A DNA stretch of 40,682 bases from Kangiellaceae bacterium (GCA_026196875.1 JAPHTP010000035.1:1-40682), one strand, 5' to 3'. Shown: positions 8,335 to 18,074, numbered from the stretch's first letter. The notes: generated from the sequence alone by a model not told the origin. Translations and numbers: made by a program.

Positions 8335-8366
8335 AGCCTAGCACTTCGATTTTTGCAACTTCCAGA

Positions 8367-10034
8367 TTAACTTACCCCGACAATTTCGCCATTTTCTAAC
8401 AACTCGACTTTGGTTGCCGCCGGCTCTTTCGGCAATCCAGGCATTCGCATAATATTTCCAGTGAGTACAACCAAAAAACCTGCACCAGCATTAACTTGAA
8501 TGTTTCGAACGGTAACTTGGAAGTCTCGGGGACGGCCATGCAAAAGTGGATCATCCGATAAAGAGCTGGGCGCTTTAGCGATACAAATAGGCAATTGAGT
8601 CAACTTCAAATGCTCGACATGATGCAGATCTTTTTCTGCTTCCTTGGTAAAGGCAACATCCCGTGCACCATACATCGCCTTACAAACCTTTTTGATCTTT
8701 TCGATAACCGTATCGCGCAATTCATAGAGTGGTTTAAAGGGTTGCGATTGCTCCGCCGCCAATTTAACTTTTTCGGCAAGTTCAATCGCACCTTCACCAC
8801 CTTTGGTAAAATGATTGCTTTCGGCAAATAAGATCCCTTTAGCTTCCACATGCTTTCGAATGATCGCAATTTCCTCGTCACTGTCATCGCCAAATCGATT
8901 CAAAGCGACGACCGGCACTTTATTAAACAACTGAACGTTTTCAATATGCTTATCGAGGTTTTCCAATCCAGCTTTAACAAACTCAGTATTAACCGTAGTG
9001 AGGTGCCTTTTGTCCATACCGCCATGCATTTTTAGTGCTCGCACAGTAGTAACTAGTACCACTGCCGCCGGGTCTAACTCAGCCATGCGACATTTAATAT
9101 CAAAAAACTTCTCTGCGCCCAGATCAAAACCAAATCCGGCTTCAGTAATAGCCCACTCGGAATGGTGCATCGCCATTTTGGTAGCCAATATACTGTTACA
9201 ACCATGGGCAATATTGGCAAAAGGTCCACCATGAATAAAAGTTGGAGTACCTTCCAATGATTGTACTAAATTAGGGTGAAGCGCATCTCTTAGCAAGGCG
9301 AGCAGCGCACCAGTAATTCCAAGCGCCTTAACAAACACAGGCTCATCAGTATAGCTATAGCCAACCAGAGTACTGTCCAATCTATTCTCGAGATCTTTAA
9401 AATCTTTCGCTAAACACAGTATTGCCATAACTTCAGATGCAGCAGTGATGTCAAAGCCCCCCTCACGTGGGATCCCTTGCAGCTTGCCACCGAGACCAAG
9501 TACGATTTTACGTAAACTGCGGTCATTCATATCCATTACCCGGCGCCATACAATTTGTCTCGGGTCGATATTGAGCGCATTGCCGTGATAAATATGATTG
9601 TCGATTGCTGCTGAAATTAGATTGTTGGCGGAAGTAATCGCATGGAAATCTCCGGTAAAATGGAGATTGATCCGGTCAACAGGCAACACTTGTGAGTAAC
9701 CACCACCGGTGGCACCTCCCTTCATCCCTAAGCATGGCCCCAGGGAAGGTTCCCGTAGCGCAAGGCAGACCGATTCACCTAACCGTGTAAACGCTTGACC
9801 GAGTCCAATCGTCGTCGTCGTTTTTCCTTCTCCCGCAGGAGTTGGCGTGGTCGCTGAAACTAATATTAATTTGCCACTTTGCTGCTGGCTTTCTTGTTTC
9901 AGGGCATCGACATGAATTTTGGTAATATCACTGCCGTAGGGCATCATAAATTGTTCATCAATCCCCAGTTTATTGACTATGTCTTTAATCGGTTTACTTT
10001 CGAATTGTTTAGCAATTTCTACGTCACTTAGCAT
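8367..10034 (-). CDS. fhs: Formate--tetrahydrofolate ligase
   Basis: This cytoplasmic enzyme makes 10-formyl-tetrahydrofolate from formate, ATP and THF, feeding purine and formyl-Met synthesis. The family signature is clear: an ATP-binding loop TPAGEGKTTTTIGLGQ near residue 65, then EPSLGPCLGMKGGATGGG, HFTGDFHAI and GGPFANIAHGCNS. At 555 aa it has the usual length of the monofunctional enzyme. The ATG follows AAGGAA and lies only 3 nt after the stop of the small membrane-protein gene, so the two are one transcription unit. Many gammaproteobacteria rely on FolD and PurU and lack fhs. A bidirectional terminator closes the operon. Confidence 0.97.
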   Translation of the reverse strand: MLSDVEIAKQFESKPIKDIVNKLGIDEQFMMPYGSDITKIHVDALKQESQQQSGKLILVSATTPTPAGEGKTTTTIGLGQAFTRLGESVCLALREPSLGPCLGMKGGATGGGYSQVLPVDRINLHFTGDFHAITSANNLISAAIDNHIYHGNALNIDPRQIVWRRVMDMNDRSLRKIVLGLGGKLQGIPREGGFDITAASEVMAILCLAKDFKDLENRLDSTLVGYSYTDEPVFVKALGITGALLALLRDALHPNLVQSLEGTPTFIHGGPFANIAHGCNSILATKMAMHHSEWAITEAGFGFDLGAEKFFDIKCRMAELDPAAVVLVTTVRALKMHGGMDKRHLTTVNTEFVKAGLENLDKHIENVQLFNKVPVVALNRFGDDSDEEIAIIRKHVEAKGILFAESNHFTKGGEGAIELAEKVKLAAEQSQPFKPLYELRDTVIEKIKKVCKAMYGARDVAFTKEAEKDLHHVEHLKLTQLPICIAKAPSSLSDDPLLHGRPRDFQVTVRNIQVNAGAGFLVVLTGNIMRMPGLPKEPAATKVELLENGEIVGVS

Positions 10035-10037
10035 GGG

Positions 10038-10361
10038 CTATTCCTTCTGTTGCTCCTTACTCTGGATTTTGCGATCAGTTCCATTGGCTTTCATAAGATC
10101 AAACTGGTATATCGTGTTTATCACTGAGCCTAACGCTACAATGATCGCACCACCAATAAATAACTGTTGCAATCGGACAGGTTCTACCAATCCCGGAAAA
10201 TAAAAATACAGCGTCATAGATGTTATCAAAATTAGAATCCCGATCAGGTAACACCAGACAGCCGGCTTAGGTATTTTTTTGAACGTAATTTTGCTTAGCA
10301 AGACTTTTCTCTTATCAAGAAATTGATTTTCAACAAAACAATTATTCTTCCGGTTCAACAC
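10038..10361 (-). CDS. Small two-TM membrane protein upstream of fhs
   Basis: This protein of up to 107 residues has two membrane helices (about residues 34-54 and 67-86) and a charged Lys/Gln-rich tail. I do not recognise a family. The longest frame starts at a GTG inside the preceding DUF1285 gene (20-nt overlap). A TTG at 10301 preceded by AAGAGA, giving 87 residues, is an equally plausible start. Its stop is 3 nt before the fhs ATG, so it is translationally linked to fhs. Nothing in it points to formate transport; it is too small for a FocA-type channel. Confidence 0.6.
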   Translation of the reverse strand: MLNRKNNCFVENQFLDKRKVLLSKITFKKIPKPAVWCYLIGILILITSMTLYFYFPGLVEPVRLQQLFIGGAIIVALGSVINTIYQFDLMKANGTDRKIQSKEQQKE

Positions 10362-10893
10362 TGCCGAGGTTGAACTCTATGCCATTAGATTGGATAACAA
10401 CTTGATGGACGTCATTGGATTGTTTAATTGACGCTTCTTCGACCAGTCGGTAGTAGCAAGCTCGATTAAAACTGGCAAAAAGATTTCGGCGAATGCAGAC
10501 ACTCGGTAACATCTGCCCTTGAAATTTACCCAGCTGCCATTGGCTCTGCTCGGTTAGTAACACTTGATTGTCGCAATTATCAATAAATCGGTAAGTTGGT
10601 TTAGCATCGTGCTCGACTAACTCAAAATCGATAATTACAAATGGCAAATACTCCACTTGAATACCTAATTTTTCAACTGGAGTAACTAAAAAATACTGCT
10701 CATTTTCCTTTTTGATCACGCGAGAAAAAAGCAATTGCATCTTTCTTCTGGTAAATGGCGTACCGCCATAAATCCAACTACCATCTGCTTTTAAGACAAT
10801 GTCCATTTCGCCGCAATAGTCAGGATCCCATTGTTCAACAGGGGGCATTGGCGACTCGCCAATAGACTTGATTAAGGATTCAGTACTTTTCAA
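10342..10893 (-). CDS. DUF1285 domain protein
   Basis: This 183-residue soluble protein matches the DUF1285 family, with WDPDYCGEMDIVLKADGSW near the N-terminus, then GTPFTRRKMQLLFSRVI, EKLGIQVEYLPFVI and a C-terminal CIRRNLFASFNRACYYRL. The family has no established role; it is common and conserved in proteobacteria. The start is a TTG preceded by AGGA at good distance. It lies 60 nt after tusA and overlaps the next small membrane gene, inside a probable rhlB-to-fhs operon. Confidence 0.85.
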   Translation of the reverse strand: MKSTESLIKSIGESPMPPVEQWDPDYCGEMDIVLKADGSWIYGGTPFTRRKMQLLFSRVIKKENEQYFLVTPVEKLGIQVEYLPFVIIDFELVEHDAKPTYRFIDNCDNQVLLTEQSQWQLGKFQGQMLPSVCIRRNLFASFNRACYYRLVEEASIKQSNDVHQVVIQSNGIEFNLGSVEPEE

Positions 10894-10953
10894 AGACCCG
10901 GTCCTAATTTTTCTAAGACTTTTAATGTCGACTAAATTTTACGCCCTAGCTCA

Positions 10954-11196
10954 TTAGCCTTTTTTAATCCAGTAGGAATAGGGCGTAGCATCGGTCCTAG
11001 CCTTTAATAATTGGTGATCCATAAACTCGCAAAAGTTCGGCACATCACGCTTCGTCGCAGGATCATCAGCGATAATCAGTAAAATCTGTCCTTGCTCCAT
11101 TGATCGAATAGTTTTTCTGATCATCATAACCGGCTCCGGGCACCGCAAACCTTCGACTTCAAGAGTCTTATCGACAACTAATTCACTACTACTCAC
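10954..11196 (-). CDS. tusA: Sulfurtransferase TusA family protein
   Basis: This is an 80-residue protein of the TusA/SirA fold. The active-site cysteine is Cys19 in the hallmark GLRCPEPVM. TusA takes persulfide sulfur from IscS and passes it on, in E. coli to TusBCD and MnmA for 2-thiouridylation of tRNA wobble positions, and it also affects molybdopterin synthesis. The C-terminal block [11 protein letters not shown] is also typical. The start is a GTG preceded by GGAAAG. It lies 59 nt downstream of rhlB on the same strand. Confidence 0.95.
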   Translation of the reverse strand: MSSSELVVDKTLEVEGLRCPEPVMMIRKTIRSMEQGQILLIIADDPATKRDVPNFCEFMDHQLLKARTDATPYSYWIKKG

Positions 11197-11255
11197 TTTC
11201 TTTCCGTAACTTCAATTAAATCAAGGTTTAAATTGCGCTTAAGCTAATTGGCAGA

Positions 11256-12551
11256 TCAAGACGGATCTCTCGACGTTTTAGGATAATTTTCCGATTTTTT
11301 ACCTCTTTGATGACCACGACGTGGTGGCCTACCACCTTGTGGACGTTGCCGTCTTCTATCTGCTGCAGCTGAGGGTTTTAACTCCGCTACTAGATCCGGC
11401 GTGACATCTGCAGTAGGGATTGAAGCTTCAATATATTTTTCGATCGCGGGTAAGTTAAAGGCGTTATCCTCACCGGCAAATGAAATGGCGTCGCCTTCCG
11501 CGCCAGCCCGTGCTGTGCGGCCAATTCTGTGAACGTAGTCCTCTGCATCGTCGGGCAAATCATAATTAAATACGTGAGTAACACCGGTAATATGCAAGCC
11601 GCGTGCAGCAACATCGGTTGCAATTAAGACATCAATCTTGCCTTGCTTTAAGTCTTCTAATAGTCGAATACGTCTTTTTTGTTGTACATCGCCGGTTAAC
11701 AAGCCTGCTTTGATATCGTTACCTTTTAAGCACAACCAGACTTTCTCTGCCTGGCGGCGAGTATTGGTAAAAATCATCGACTTTTCCGGCTGTAATTTTT
11801 GCATTAATCCCACCAAAAGCGGGAGTTTTTCATGATTGGACGGATAATAGAGTAGTTGCTTAACCCTATCCGCGGTGACCTGTTCAGCTTCGACATGAAT
11901 GTGCTCCGGAGAATTCATATGTTCGTAAGCGAGCTCTTTTACCCGGTGAGATAGAGTAGCAGAAAAGAGCATATTGAGACGCTCAGTTGGTTTCGGCATT
12001 TTACGAAACATAAATCGAATATCGTTAATAAAACCAAGGTCGAACATTCGATCAGCTTCATCTAGCACGACACAATCCAGCCCATAAAAGCTGTAGACTC
12101 GTTGTTTAAAATAATCGATTAGCCTACCGGCGGTACCAATTAATACGTCGCAACCATCTTCGATTGATTGACGCTGTTTTTCATAGTCAGCGCCACCATA
12201 AACAACGCACATTTTTAGATCGGTATATTTGGCGAGTTTTTTGGCGTCTTCATATATTTGGATCACCAATTCACGAGTAGGTGCGATCACCAGAGCCCGT
12301 GGTTCATTTGGCATTCGATGTTCAGTTGCCGGCAGAGTGAGCAGCTCATCTAATATGGCGAGTAAAAATGCATTGGTTTTACCGGTTCCGGTTTGTGCTT
12401 GACCGCATACATCTTGCGAATTGAGCAACAAAGGTAAAGCCTGCGCCTGAATAGGGGTCGCGTACTCATATCCTAAATCATCCAAAGCCCTAAGTAGCTT
12501 TGAATGTAAGCTCATGTTTTTAAATGCTGTTGTTGAAAGGTGGGTTACCAT
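11256..12551 (-). CDS. rhlB: ATP-dependent RNA helicase RhlB (DEAD-box)
   Basis: This DEAD-box helicase unwinds structured RNA for the RNase E degradosome in E. coli. All motifs are present: Q motif (YATPIQAQALPLL), AQTGTGKT, PTRELVIQI, VLDEADRM, SAT, FTNTRRQAE, ATDVAARGLH and HRIGRTARAG. The basic tail (RRRQRPQGGRPPRRGHQRGKK region) is of RhlB type. I chose the ATG at 12551 (431 aa): it follows AAAAAGG and aligns with the E. coli N-terminus, while the frame open back to 12644 adds 31 unlike residues. It is divergent from trxA, the same arrangement as in E. coli, which strengthens the RhlB call over other paralogues. Confidence 0.93.
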   Translation of the reverse strand: MVTHLSTTAFKNMSLHSKLLRALDDLGYEYATPIQAQALPLLLNSQDVCGQAQTGTGKTNAFLLAILDELLTLPATEHRMPNEPRALVIAPTRELVIQIYEDAKKLAKYTDLKMCVVYGGADYEKQRQSIEDGCDVLIGTAGRLIDYFKQRVYSFYGLDCVVLDEADRMFDLGFINDIRFMFRKMPKPTERLNMLFSATLSHRVKELAYEHMNSPEHIHVEAEQVTADRVKQLLYYPSNHEKLPLLVGLMQKLQPEKSMIFTNTRRQAEKVWLCLKGNDIKAGLLTGDVQQKRRIRLLEDLKQGKIDVLIATDVAARGLHITGVTHVFNYDLPDDAEDYVHRIGRTARAGAEGDAISFAGEDNAFNLPAIEKYIEASIPTADVTPDLVAELKPSAAADRRRQRPQGGRPPRRGHQRGKKSENYPKTSRDPS

Positions 12552-12731
12552 TTTTAGCCTTTTTCTCGAGATTTTTAGTGTTTTTACAATCTCTTTGTTG
12601 CAACTTATGCCTTGAGATCGCAGAATAGATCCCAATAATGACAATAATCTATCCCCGAATCATAGCATCTAGCGTGATTGTGGGCGAACTCTGTTTATTC
12701 GTATGAATTGATTTTTAGGAGAAGACATTCC

Positions 12732-13058
12732 ATGAACGACAATATTGTTCAGTTAACTGACGACACTTTCGAACAAGAAGTGCTTAAATCTGACCTACCT
12801 GTATTGGTTGATTTTTGGGCTGAGTGGTGTGGTCCATGCAAAATGATTGCACCAATTTTGGACGAATTGGCAACTGAATACTCTGGTAAAGTGAAAATTG
12901 GTAAATTGAACATCGATGAGAACCAAGCGACAGCTCCTCAATATGGCGTGCGTGGTATCCCAACCCTGATTTTGGTTAAAAACGGCTCGGTTGAAGCGCA
13001 GCAAGTCGGTGCGGTAAGCAAATCTCAACTCGCAGCTTTCCTGGATAGCAATATCTAA
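12732..13058 (+). CDS. trxA: Thioredoxin 1
   Basis: This is a 108-residue cytoplasmic thioredoxin with the active site WCGPC (Cys33, Cys36), the buried Asp27 and the cis-proline motif GIPTL. It reduces protein disulfides with electrons from NADPH via thioredoxin reductase, for example in ribonucleotide reductase and PAPS reductase. The start at 12732 is fixed by AGGAGA about 10 nt upstream; an upstream in-frame codon at 12678 would add unlike residues. It is divergent from rhlB and precedes rho, as in E. coli. Confidence 0.97.
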   Translation: MNDNIVQLTDDTFEQEVLKSDLPVLVDFWAEWCGPCKMIAPILDELATEYSGKVKIGKLNIDENQATAPQYGVRGIPTLILVKNGSVEAQQVGAVSKSQLAAFLDSNI

Positions 13059-13514
13059 AACTACATTAGCAAAAGCCTGAGTCTTAGCGCAAAGCTTAGT
13101 TGCTTTGCGCTGAAATGCCCTCTTAGATAGATTTAGGTAAAAAGTTGGACAATCGCCTTTTTTAGTGCTACTTTTCAGATTACAAGCATTTTTTAGCATC
13201 TCCTGATGCGAGATTTGATTGTGTTCGGTGTGAGGGTATAACAGAAATTAACAGTAGCTCTCATATTGAAAAGAACTTCTTAATTTGTCATTTTCCTCTG
13301 TGATCAAACTATCAATAATCGATTGCGGTTTTTCGTTATCGCTTTAGCTAAGAGTTTTACAGTGGTTAAGTACTAAACATCAACTTATCACAAAATAGGT
13401 ATTAAATTTTAACGCGTCAATCGACTTTTGATATTTGGATTTCAAAGTTAGATCGCTAGTTCGGTTTGTACGTCACCTTATCCCTATATATCCCATTCTC
13501 AAAAAAGAAATCTT
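13059..13514 (+). other. Long trxA-rho intergenic region / rho leader
   Basis: These 456 nt contain no ORF I can support on the plus strand. At the left is a hairpin (13086-13111) that probably ends or protects the trxA transcript. The rest is AT-rich with poly-T stretches and presumably contains the rho promoter and leader; in E. coli rho is autogenously attenuated by Rho acting in its leader, and a similar mechanism is plausible here. No rhoL-like leader peptide stands out. Confidence 0.5.
13086..13111 (+). terminator. Hairpin downstream of trxA
   Basis: AGCGCAAAGC (13086-13095) pairs perfectly with GCTTTGCGCT (13102-13111) around TTAGTT. It lies 28 nt after the trxA stop. There is no proper U-tract after it, so it may be a Rho-dependent or RNase-protective 3' structure instead of an intrinsic terminator. 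Confidence 0.5.
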
Positions 13515-14774
13515 ATGAACCTAACGGAAATAAAACAACTTTCAGCTGCAAAGTTGAGTGAAATGGCTAAAGAAGCCGGCCTTGATGATGCTGCGCGCAT
13601 GCGCAAGCAGGACATAATTTTTGCCATTCTTAAGAATCACGCCAAAAGTGGCGAAGATATCTTCGGTGACGGCGTTTTAGAGATCTTACCTGATGGGTTC
13701 GGTTTTTTGAGAAATGCGGGATCATCTTATCTTGCGGGACCAGATGATATTTACGTGTCTCCCAGCCAAATTCGCCGCTTTAGCTTGCGAACTGGAGATA
13801 CGATTTCCGGCAAAATTCGCCCGCCTAAGCATGGTGAACGCTACTTTGCACTGCTTAAGATTAATGAGATTAACTTTGACAGCCCGGAAAATGCCAAGAA
13901 TAAAATTCTCTTTGAAAACCTAACGCCGCTTCATCCTGATGAACGCATGGTGATGGAACGAGGAAATGGTTCGAGCGAAGATATTACCGCACGAGTGATT
14001 GATTTAGCTTCTCCTATCGGTAAAGGTCAACGAGCACTGGTGGTTTCCCCACCTAAAGCCGGTAAAACCATGATGATGCAAAATATAGCGCAATCTATTA
14101 CCGCCAAAAATCCTGAATGTGTGCTCATTGTTCTGCTGATTGACGAACGACCGGAAGAAGTAACTGAAATGCAACGCTCGGTTCGTGGCGAGGTTGTTGC
14201 CTCAACGTTCGACGAGCCGGCAAGCCGTCACGTTCAAGTGGCAGAAATGGTGATCGAAAAAGCCAAAAGATTGGTCGAACATAAAAAAGACGTAATTATC
14301 CTCCTTGACTCAATCACCCGACTAGCGCGGGCCTATAACACAGTTGTTCCTTCTTCTGGCAAGGTATTAACCGGTGGTGTTGATGCTAACGCATTGCAAA
14401 GACCCAAACGCTTCTTTGGAGCCGCACGTAACATTGAAGAAGGCGGCAGTTTGACGATAATCGCGACCGCTTTGGTTGATACTGGCTCCAAAATGGACGA
14501 AGTAATTTACGAAGAATTTAAAGGTACCGGTAATATGGAACTTCACCTTGATCGTAAAATTGCCGAAAAACGCGTGTTCCCTGCAATCAATTTTAATCGT
14601 TCAGGTACGCGTAAAGAAGACCTATTAACTACACCCGAAGAGCTTCAGAAAATGTGGATTCTGCGTAAAATTATTCATCCAATGCAGGAGATAGAGGCGA
14701 TGGAATTCCTGGTGGATAAGTTAGCTTTAACTAAGACCAACGAAGAATTTTTCAATTCGATGAAACGAAAATAG
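13515..14774 (+). CDS. rho: Transcription termination factor Rho
   Basis: This hexameric RNA-dependent ATPase ends transcription. The N-terminal helical region (1-47), the OSB RNA-binding domain (about 48-120, with DGFGFLR), and the RecA-like ATPase core are all visible. The P-loop PPKAGKT places Lys181, Lys184 and Thr185 at the same numbers as in E. coli Rho. [13 protein letters not shown], the Q-loop/R-loop region ([23 protein letters not shown]) and the C-terminal LTKTNEEFF are conserved. At 419 aa it matches E. coli and has no insertion. ubiD follows after 27 nt. Confidence 0.98.
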   Translation: MNLTEIKQLSAAKLSEMAKEAGLDDAARMRKQDIIFAILKNHAKSGEDIFGDGVLEILPDGFGFLRNAGSSYLAGPDDIYVSPSQIRRFSLRTGDTISGKIRPPKHGERYFALLKINEINFDSPENAKNKILFENLTPLHPDERMVMERGNGSSEDITARVIDLASPIGKGQRALVVSPPKAGKTMMMQNIAQSITAKNPECVLIVLLIDERPEEVTEMQRSVRGEVVASTFDEPASRHVQVAEMVIEKAKRLVEHKKDVIILLDSITRLARAYNTVVPSSGKVLTGGVDANALQRPKRFFGAARNIEEGGSLTIIATALVDTGSKMDEVIYEEFKGTGNMELHLDRKIAEKRVFPAINFNRSGTRKEDLLTTPEELQKMWILRKIIHPMQEIEAMEFLVDKLALTKTNEEFFNSMKRK

Positions 14775-14801
14775 ATCAGCAAGTTTGATATTGATTCAAC
14801 C

Positions 14802-16280
14802 ATGCTATCTCAGTCAGTAAAGTATAAAGACCTTCGAGATTTTTTAGATCACCTTGAAAAACAAGGTGATCTAAAACGTATCCAACTTGAAGTCGATCCT
14901 AATTTGGAAATGACCGAAATTTCAGATCGGGTATTACGAGCCGATGGTCCAGCACTGCTTTTCGAAAACCCGAAAGGCTCAAACGTTCCTGTTTTAGCTA
15001 ATCTCTTTGGGTCAACTCGGAGGGTGGCAGCTGCAATGGGTTGTGAGGATGTATCCCAACTAAGGGAAGTAGGTAAATTACTTGCCTTTTTAAAGGAGCC
15101 TGAACCACCGGCAGGGTTAAAGGACGCGTGGGACAAAGCGCCGCTTTTTAAACAGGTACTCAATATGAGTCCCAAAGTTGTTAAAAAAGCCGAATGCCAA
15201 GAGCTAATACTAGAAGGCGAGCAGGTCGATCTCAATCAGATCCCAATTCAGACTTGTTGGCCTGGCGATGCAGCGCCTTTGATTACTTGGGGCTTGGTCG
15301 TGACCAAGGGTCCACATCAGTCGCGACAAAACTTAGGTATTTACCGGCAACAAGTAATCGCCAAAAATAAGGTTATTATGCGTTGGCTTTCACACCGGGG
15401 CGGCGCGCTTGATTTTAAAGCTTGGCAAGAAGAGCACCCCGGCAAACCATTTCCTATCAGCGTTGCTTTAGGCGCAGATCCGGCAACCATTTTGGGCGCA
15501 GTTACGCCGGTACCAGATACTTTATCCGAATATGCTTTTGCAGGATTATTACGCGGCGAAAAGACCAGGGTTGTTAATTGCCTCACTAATGATTTGCAAG
15601 TCCCGGCAAGCGCAGAATATGTACTTGAAGGATACATTTATCCAGACGAAATGGCACCTGAAGGTCCTTACGGTGACCACACTGGCTATTACAATGAAGT
15701 TGAAAATTTCCCTGTTTTTACGATTGAAAAAATAACTCAACGACAATCACCAATTTATCATTCCACTTATACCGGACGGCCACCAGATGAGCCGGCAATT
15801 TTGGGTGTCGCGCTAAATGAAGTATTTATTCCTTTGTTGCAAAAACAGTTCCCAGAGATTGTAGATTTCTATTTACCACCTGAAGGCTGCTCTTATCGTC
15901 TTGCAGTTGTGACCATGAAAAAACAATATCCGGGACATGCCAAACGCGTAATGATGGGAGTTTGGAGTTTCTTGCGACAGTTTATGTACACCAAATTTGT
16001 AATTGTTACTGATGATGATGTTAACGCTCGCGACTGGAATGATGTAATTTGGGCTTTAACCACAAGAGTCGACCCAGCCCGCGACACAACTATGATCGAA
16101 CACACACCAATTGATTATCTTGACTTTGCCTCCCCTGTATCTGGGTTGGGCTCTAAAATGGGTATCGACGCCACTAATAAATGGCCTGGCGAAACCACTC
16201 GAGAATGGGGCGAACCGATAGTGATGGACCAAGCAGTCAAGGACAGAGTTGATGCCATGTGGCAGGAATTAGATTTATGA
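14802..16280 (+). CDS. ubiD: 3-octaprenyl-4-hydroxybenzoate decarboxylase UbiD
   Basis: This prenylated-FMN-dependent decarboxylase removes the carboxylate of 3-polyprenyl-4-hydroxybenzoate in ubiquinone synthesis; it needs UbiX, which is not in this window, to make the cofactor. Family motifs include [18 protein letters not shown] at the N-terminus, [11 protein letters not shown] near residue 286 and the C-terminal [24 protein letters not shown] region. At 492 aa it has the expected length. It is 27 nt after rho and its TGA overlaps the ATG of fre, so ubiD and fre are coupled. The ubiD-fre pair is also found in E. coli. Confidence 0.97.
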   Translation: MLSQSVKYKDLRDFLDHLEKQGDLKRIQLEVDPNLEMTEISDRVLRADGPALLFENPKGSNVPVLANLFGSTRRVAAAMGCEDVSQLREVGKLLAFLKEPEPPAGLKDAWDKAPLFKQVLNMSPKVVKKAECQELILEGEQVDLNQIPIQTCWPGDAAPLITWGLVVTKGPHQSRQNLGIYRQQVIAKNKVIMRWLSHRGGALDFKAWQEEHPGKPFPISVALGADPATILGAVTPVPDTLSEYAFAGLLRGEKTRVVNCLTNDLQVPASAEYVLEGYIYPDEMAPEGPYGDHTGYYNEVENFPVFTIEKITQRQSPIYHSTYTGRPPDEPAILGVALNEVFIPLLQKQFPEIVDFYLPPEGCSYRLAVVTMKKQYPGHAKRVMMGVWSFLRQFMYTKFVIVTDDDVNARDWNDVIWALTTRVDPARDTTMIEHTPIDYLDFASPVSGLGSKMGIDATNKWPGETTREWGEPIVMDQAVKDRVDAMWQELDL

Positions 16281-16999
16281 ACGAGCTTAATTGCGTTACC
16301 CACGATATTTCAAAACTAACTGAAGAAATCCATCGTATAAGAATAGCGCCCGAGTCTGGTGAGCTGTTCGATTTTCAAGGTGGGCAATATCTATATTTAT
16401 TGATGCCAGACGGCAAGCGAATTCCGTTGTCAATTGCCAGTGCAGCACAAGAAAAATCATATCTCGAATTGCATATTCGTTTGATAGAAGGGCACCAATT
16501 GGCCGCTGACATGATAGAGCTTTTTCAAACTGCAAAGCGCATTCATATCGAAGGACCATACGGTAAATGCTTTTTAACTGAAGGCGAAAGACCCGTTGTA
16601 ATTATCGCTGGTGGTACGGGCTTTTCACCGATGAAGAGTTTGCTGGAAAGCCAGTTTGCGAAAAACTCCAAGCGCAGCTTGGCATTATATCTTGGAGTAG
16701 AAAAAGAGCAGGATCTTTATCAGGCAGATATAATCGCCAATTGGCCAAACTCAGCTAACTTTAGCTTTGTTCCAGTTGTCAATAAACCAGGTAACGATTG
16801 GCAAGGTGAGACCGGATTTCCCCACGATGTGGCGATAAGAAAGTGTCAAGATACGCTCTCCGATACAGAGTTCTTTGTTAGTGGCTCAGAGCCAATGGTA
16901 ATGAGTGTTTACCAGTCATTGCTTGATAAAGGCGTACCTAAAATTCAAATTCATTCAGATATTCTGGATATCAAGCGAGAGATGGGAAAAGACATATAA
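16277..16999 (+). CDS. fre: NAD(P)H-flavin reductase
   Basis: This 240-residue flavin reductase uses NAD(P)H to reduce free FMN or FAD. The N-terminal flavin-binding barrel contains [14 protein letters not shown] and RIPLSIAS (the R-x-x-S flavin motif). The C-terminal ferredoxin-reductase-type NAD domain has [13 protein letters not shown] and a late SGSEPMV. There is no 2Fe-2S domain. The start is the ATG inside ATGA shared with the ubiD stop. A possible role is supplying reduced flavin for UbiX/UbiD cofactor formation, suggested by the operon but not shown. Confidence 0.92.
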   Translation: MNELNCVTHDISKLTEEIHRIRIAPESGELFDFQGGQYLYLLMPDGKRIPLSIASAAQEKSYLELHIRLIEGHQLAADMIELFQTAKRIHIEGPYGKCFLTEGERPVVIIAGGTGFSPMKSLLESQFAKNSKRSLALYLGVEKEQDLYQADIIANWPNSANFSFVPVVNKPGNDWQGETGFPHDVAIRKCQDTLSDTEFFVSGSEPMVMSVYQSLLDKGVPKIQIHSDILDIKREMGKDI

Positions 17000-17028
17000 A
17001 AAAAACCGGCCAAGGCCGGTTTTTTTTA
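17000..17028. terminator. Bidirectional Rho-independent terminator
   Basis: A run of A, then ACCGGC (17005-17010), loop CAAG, GCCGGT (17015-17020) and a run of eight T. It starts right after the fre stop codon and also faces the convergent binding-protein gene, so it can serve both. Confidence 0.9.
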
Positions 17029-17049
17029 TAACGTAACTTAGAAACAGAT

Positions 17050-17877
17050 CTAATGACTATATTTATCGAGAATTTTTTGATATTCACCTGTTTGCTTGAG
17101 CGTTGCTAATGCTTTGTTAAACGCGTCGACGGTTTCTTTTTTTACGCTTTTTTTGCTGAACATAATTGAAACAGCACCGCTGTGTACTTCGAGTGTGTGG
17201 GCTTCAATTTCTTCTTGCAGTCCCTTGCGTTTTACTGTGTAAGCTGCAACAAATGGATCTTCTAAAAAGCCATCGATTTGATTTTGAATTAGATTATAGT
17301 AGTTGACCTCAGTCGTTGGAACACTCACGAAGTTATTAGCTAGCACTTCATCATCTTGTAGTTCACTAACTTGGTCGCCATAAATATAATCTTGGGTTAC
17401 ACCTAAACGAAAGTTTTCAGTAAGTAGCGCCTTCAAATCTTTACCAACATATTTCTCGGACTCTCCAGCACGAATGTATAAAATGAATGATTCATGTCTA
17501 TAAGGATCAGAGAAGTGAGCGAATTTTTTTCGTGCTTCCGTTTTCGAAGCGCCGCCGAGTAAATCAATGCTCCCATTGCGGATCCCGTTAAGCAAATTCA
17601 TCCAGTTCTTTTGCACAAATTTTAATTCGCAACCGGCTTCTTTTGCCATAGCTGAAACCAAATCAATTTCCAGTCCTTTAACTTCGTCGCCAGGCGCTAG
17701 GTACTGGTATGGTTCCCACGGATCCCAACCCATATTCAACTGACATTTATTGATCACTGATACTTTTTTAGGTTCAGGCTTTTTTTCTACGGGCTTTGGA
17801 GGTTTTGGAGATTCGCTACATCCAATCAGCATCAGAGAAATAAGTCCGACTAGGCTGTAGGTGATTTTTCTTATCAT
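17050..17877 (-). CDS. Periplasmic solute-binding lipoprotein, SBP_bac_3 family
   Basis: This is an amino-acid-type substrate-binding protein anchored as a lipoprotein: the lipobox LIGC puts the lipid on Cys20. A Pro/Lys-rich linker (about residues 24-38) precedes the two-lobe SBP_bac_3 fold, with MGWDPWEPYQY, GLEIDLVSAMAKEAG, NGSIDLLGGASKTEAR and a hinge near DPYRHESFILYI. No permease or ATPase gene is adjacent, so it may partner with a distant transporter or act as a sensor. The ATG follows GGGAG. Its ligand cannot be told from sequence. It is 275 aa and complete. Confidence 0.88.
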   Translation of the reverse strand: MIRKITYSLVGLISLMLIGCSESPKPPKPVEKKPEPKKVSVINKCQLNMGWDPWEPYQYLAPGDEVKGLEIDLVSAMAKEAGCELKFVQKNWMNLLNGIRNGSIDLLGGASKTEARKKFAHFSDPYRHESFILYIRAGESEKYVGKDLKALLTENFRLGVTQDYIYGDQVSELQDDEVLANNFVSVPTTEVNYYNLIQNQIDGFLEDPFVAAYTVKRKGLQEEIEAHTLEVHSGAVSIMFSKKSVKKETVDAFNKALATLKQTGEYQKILDKYSH

Positions 17878-18031
17878 CCTGCGCTCCCTTGTTGGGTGTG
17901 TTGACGAGGCTTAATTTAAGTGTAGTCCAGCAATTAGGGTTTCACCCGAGTATTTGCATAAAACGAAGGTTTTTAATTCAAATGGAGATGAAGACTACAG
18001 CGAGTAGCAGCTGGAGGTTAGATTGGCAATA

Positions 18032-18057
18032 AAAAAGGCGCCAACTGGCGCCTTTTA
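18032..18057 (-). terminator. Rho-independent terminator of rpoH
   Basis: AAAAGGCGCC (18033-18042) pairs with GGCGCCTTTT (18047-18056) around AACT. On the minus strand the hairpin ends in a T run, 18 nt after the rpoH stop. It separates rpoH from the binding-protein gene. Confidence 0.9.
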
Positions 18058-18074
18058 ACTAAATATTGTGTGAA

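Noticed and set aside
10038-10361. Small membrane protein as a formate channel for Fhs
   Set aside because: It has only two membrane helices and no FocA/NirC motif; channel function cannot be supported.
12552-12644. N-terminal 31-codon extension of rhlB
   Set aside because: The sequence does not resemble RhlB N-termini, while the ATG at 12551 has a good ribosome-binding site.
12795-13199. 134-aa minus-strand ORF opposite trxA
   Set aside because: It is antisense to a conserved trxA, has no recognisable domain, and its reading frame is explained by trxA codon structure.
14849-15235. 128-aa minus-strand ORF inside ubiD
   Set aside because: It is fully antisense to a highly conserved gene, without a ribosome-binding site or domain.
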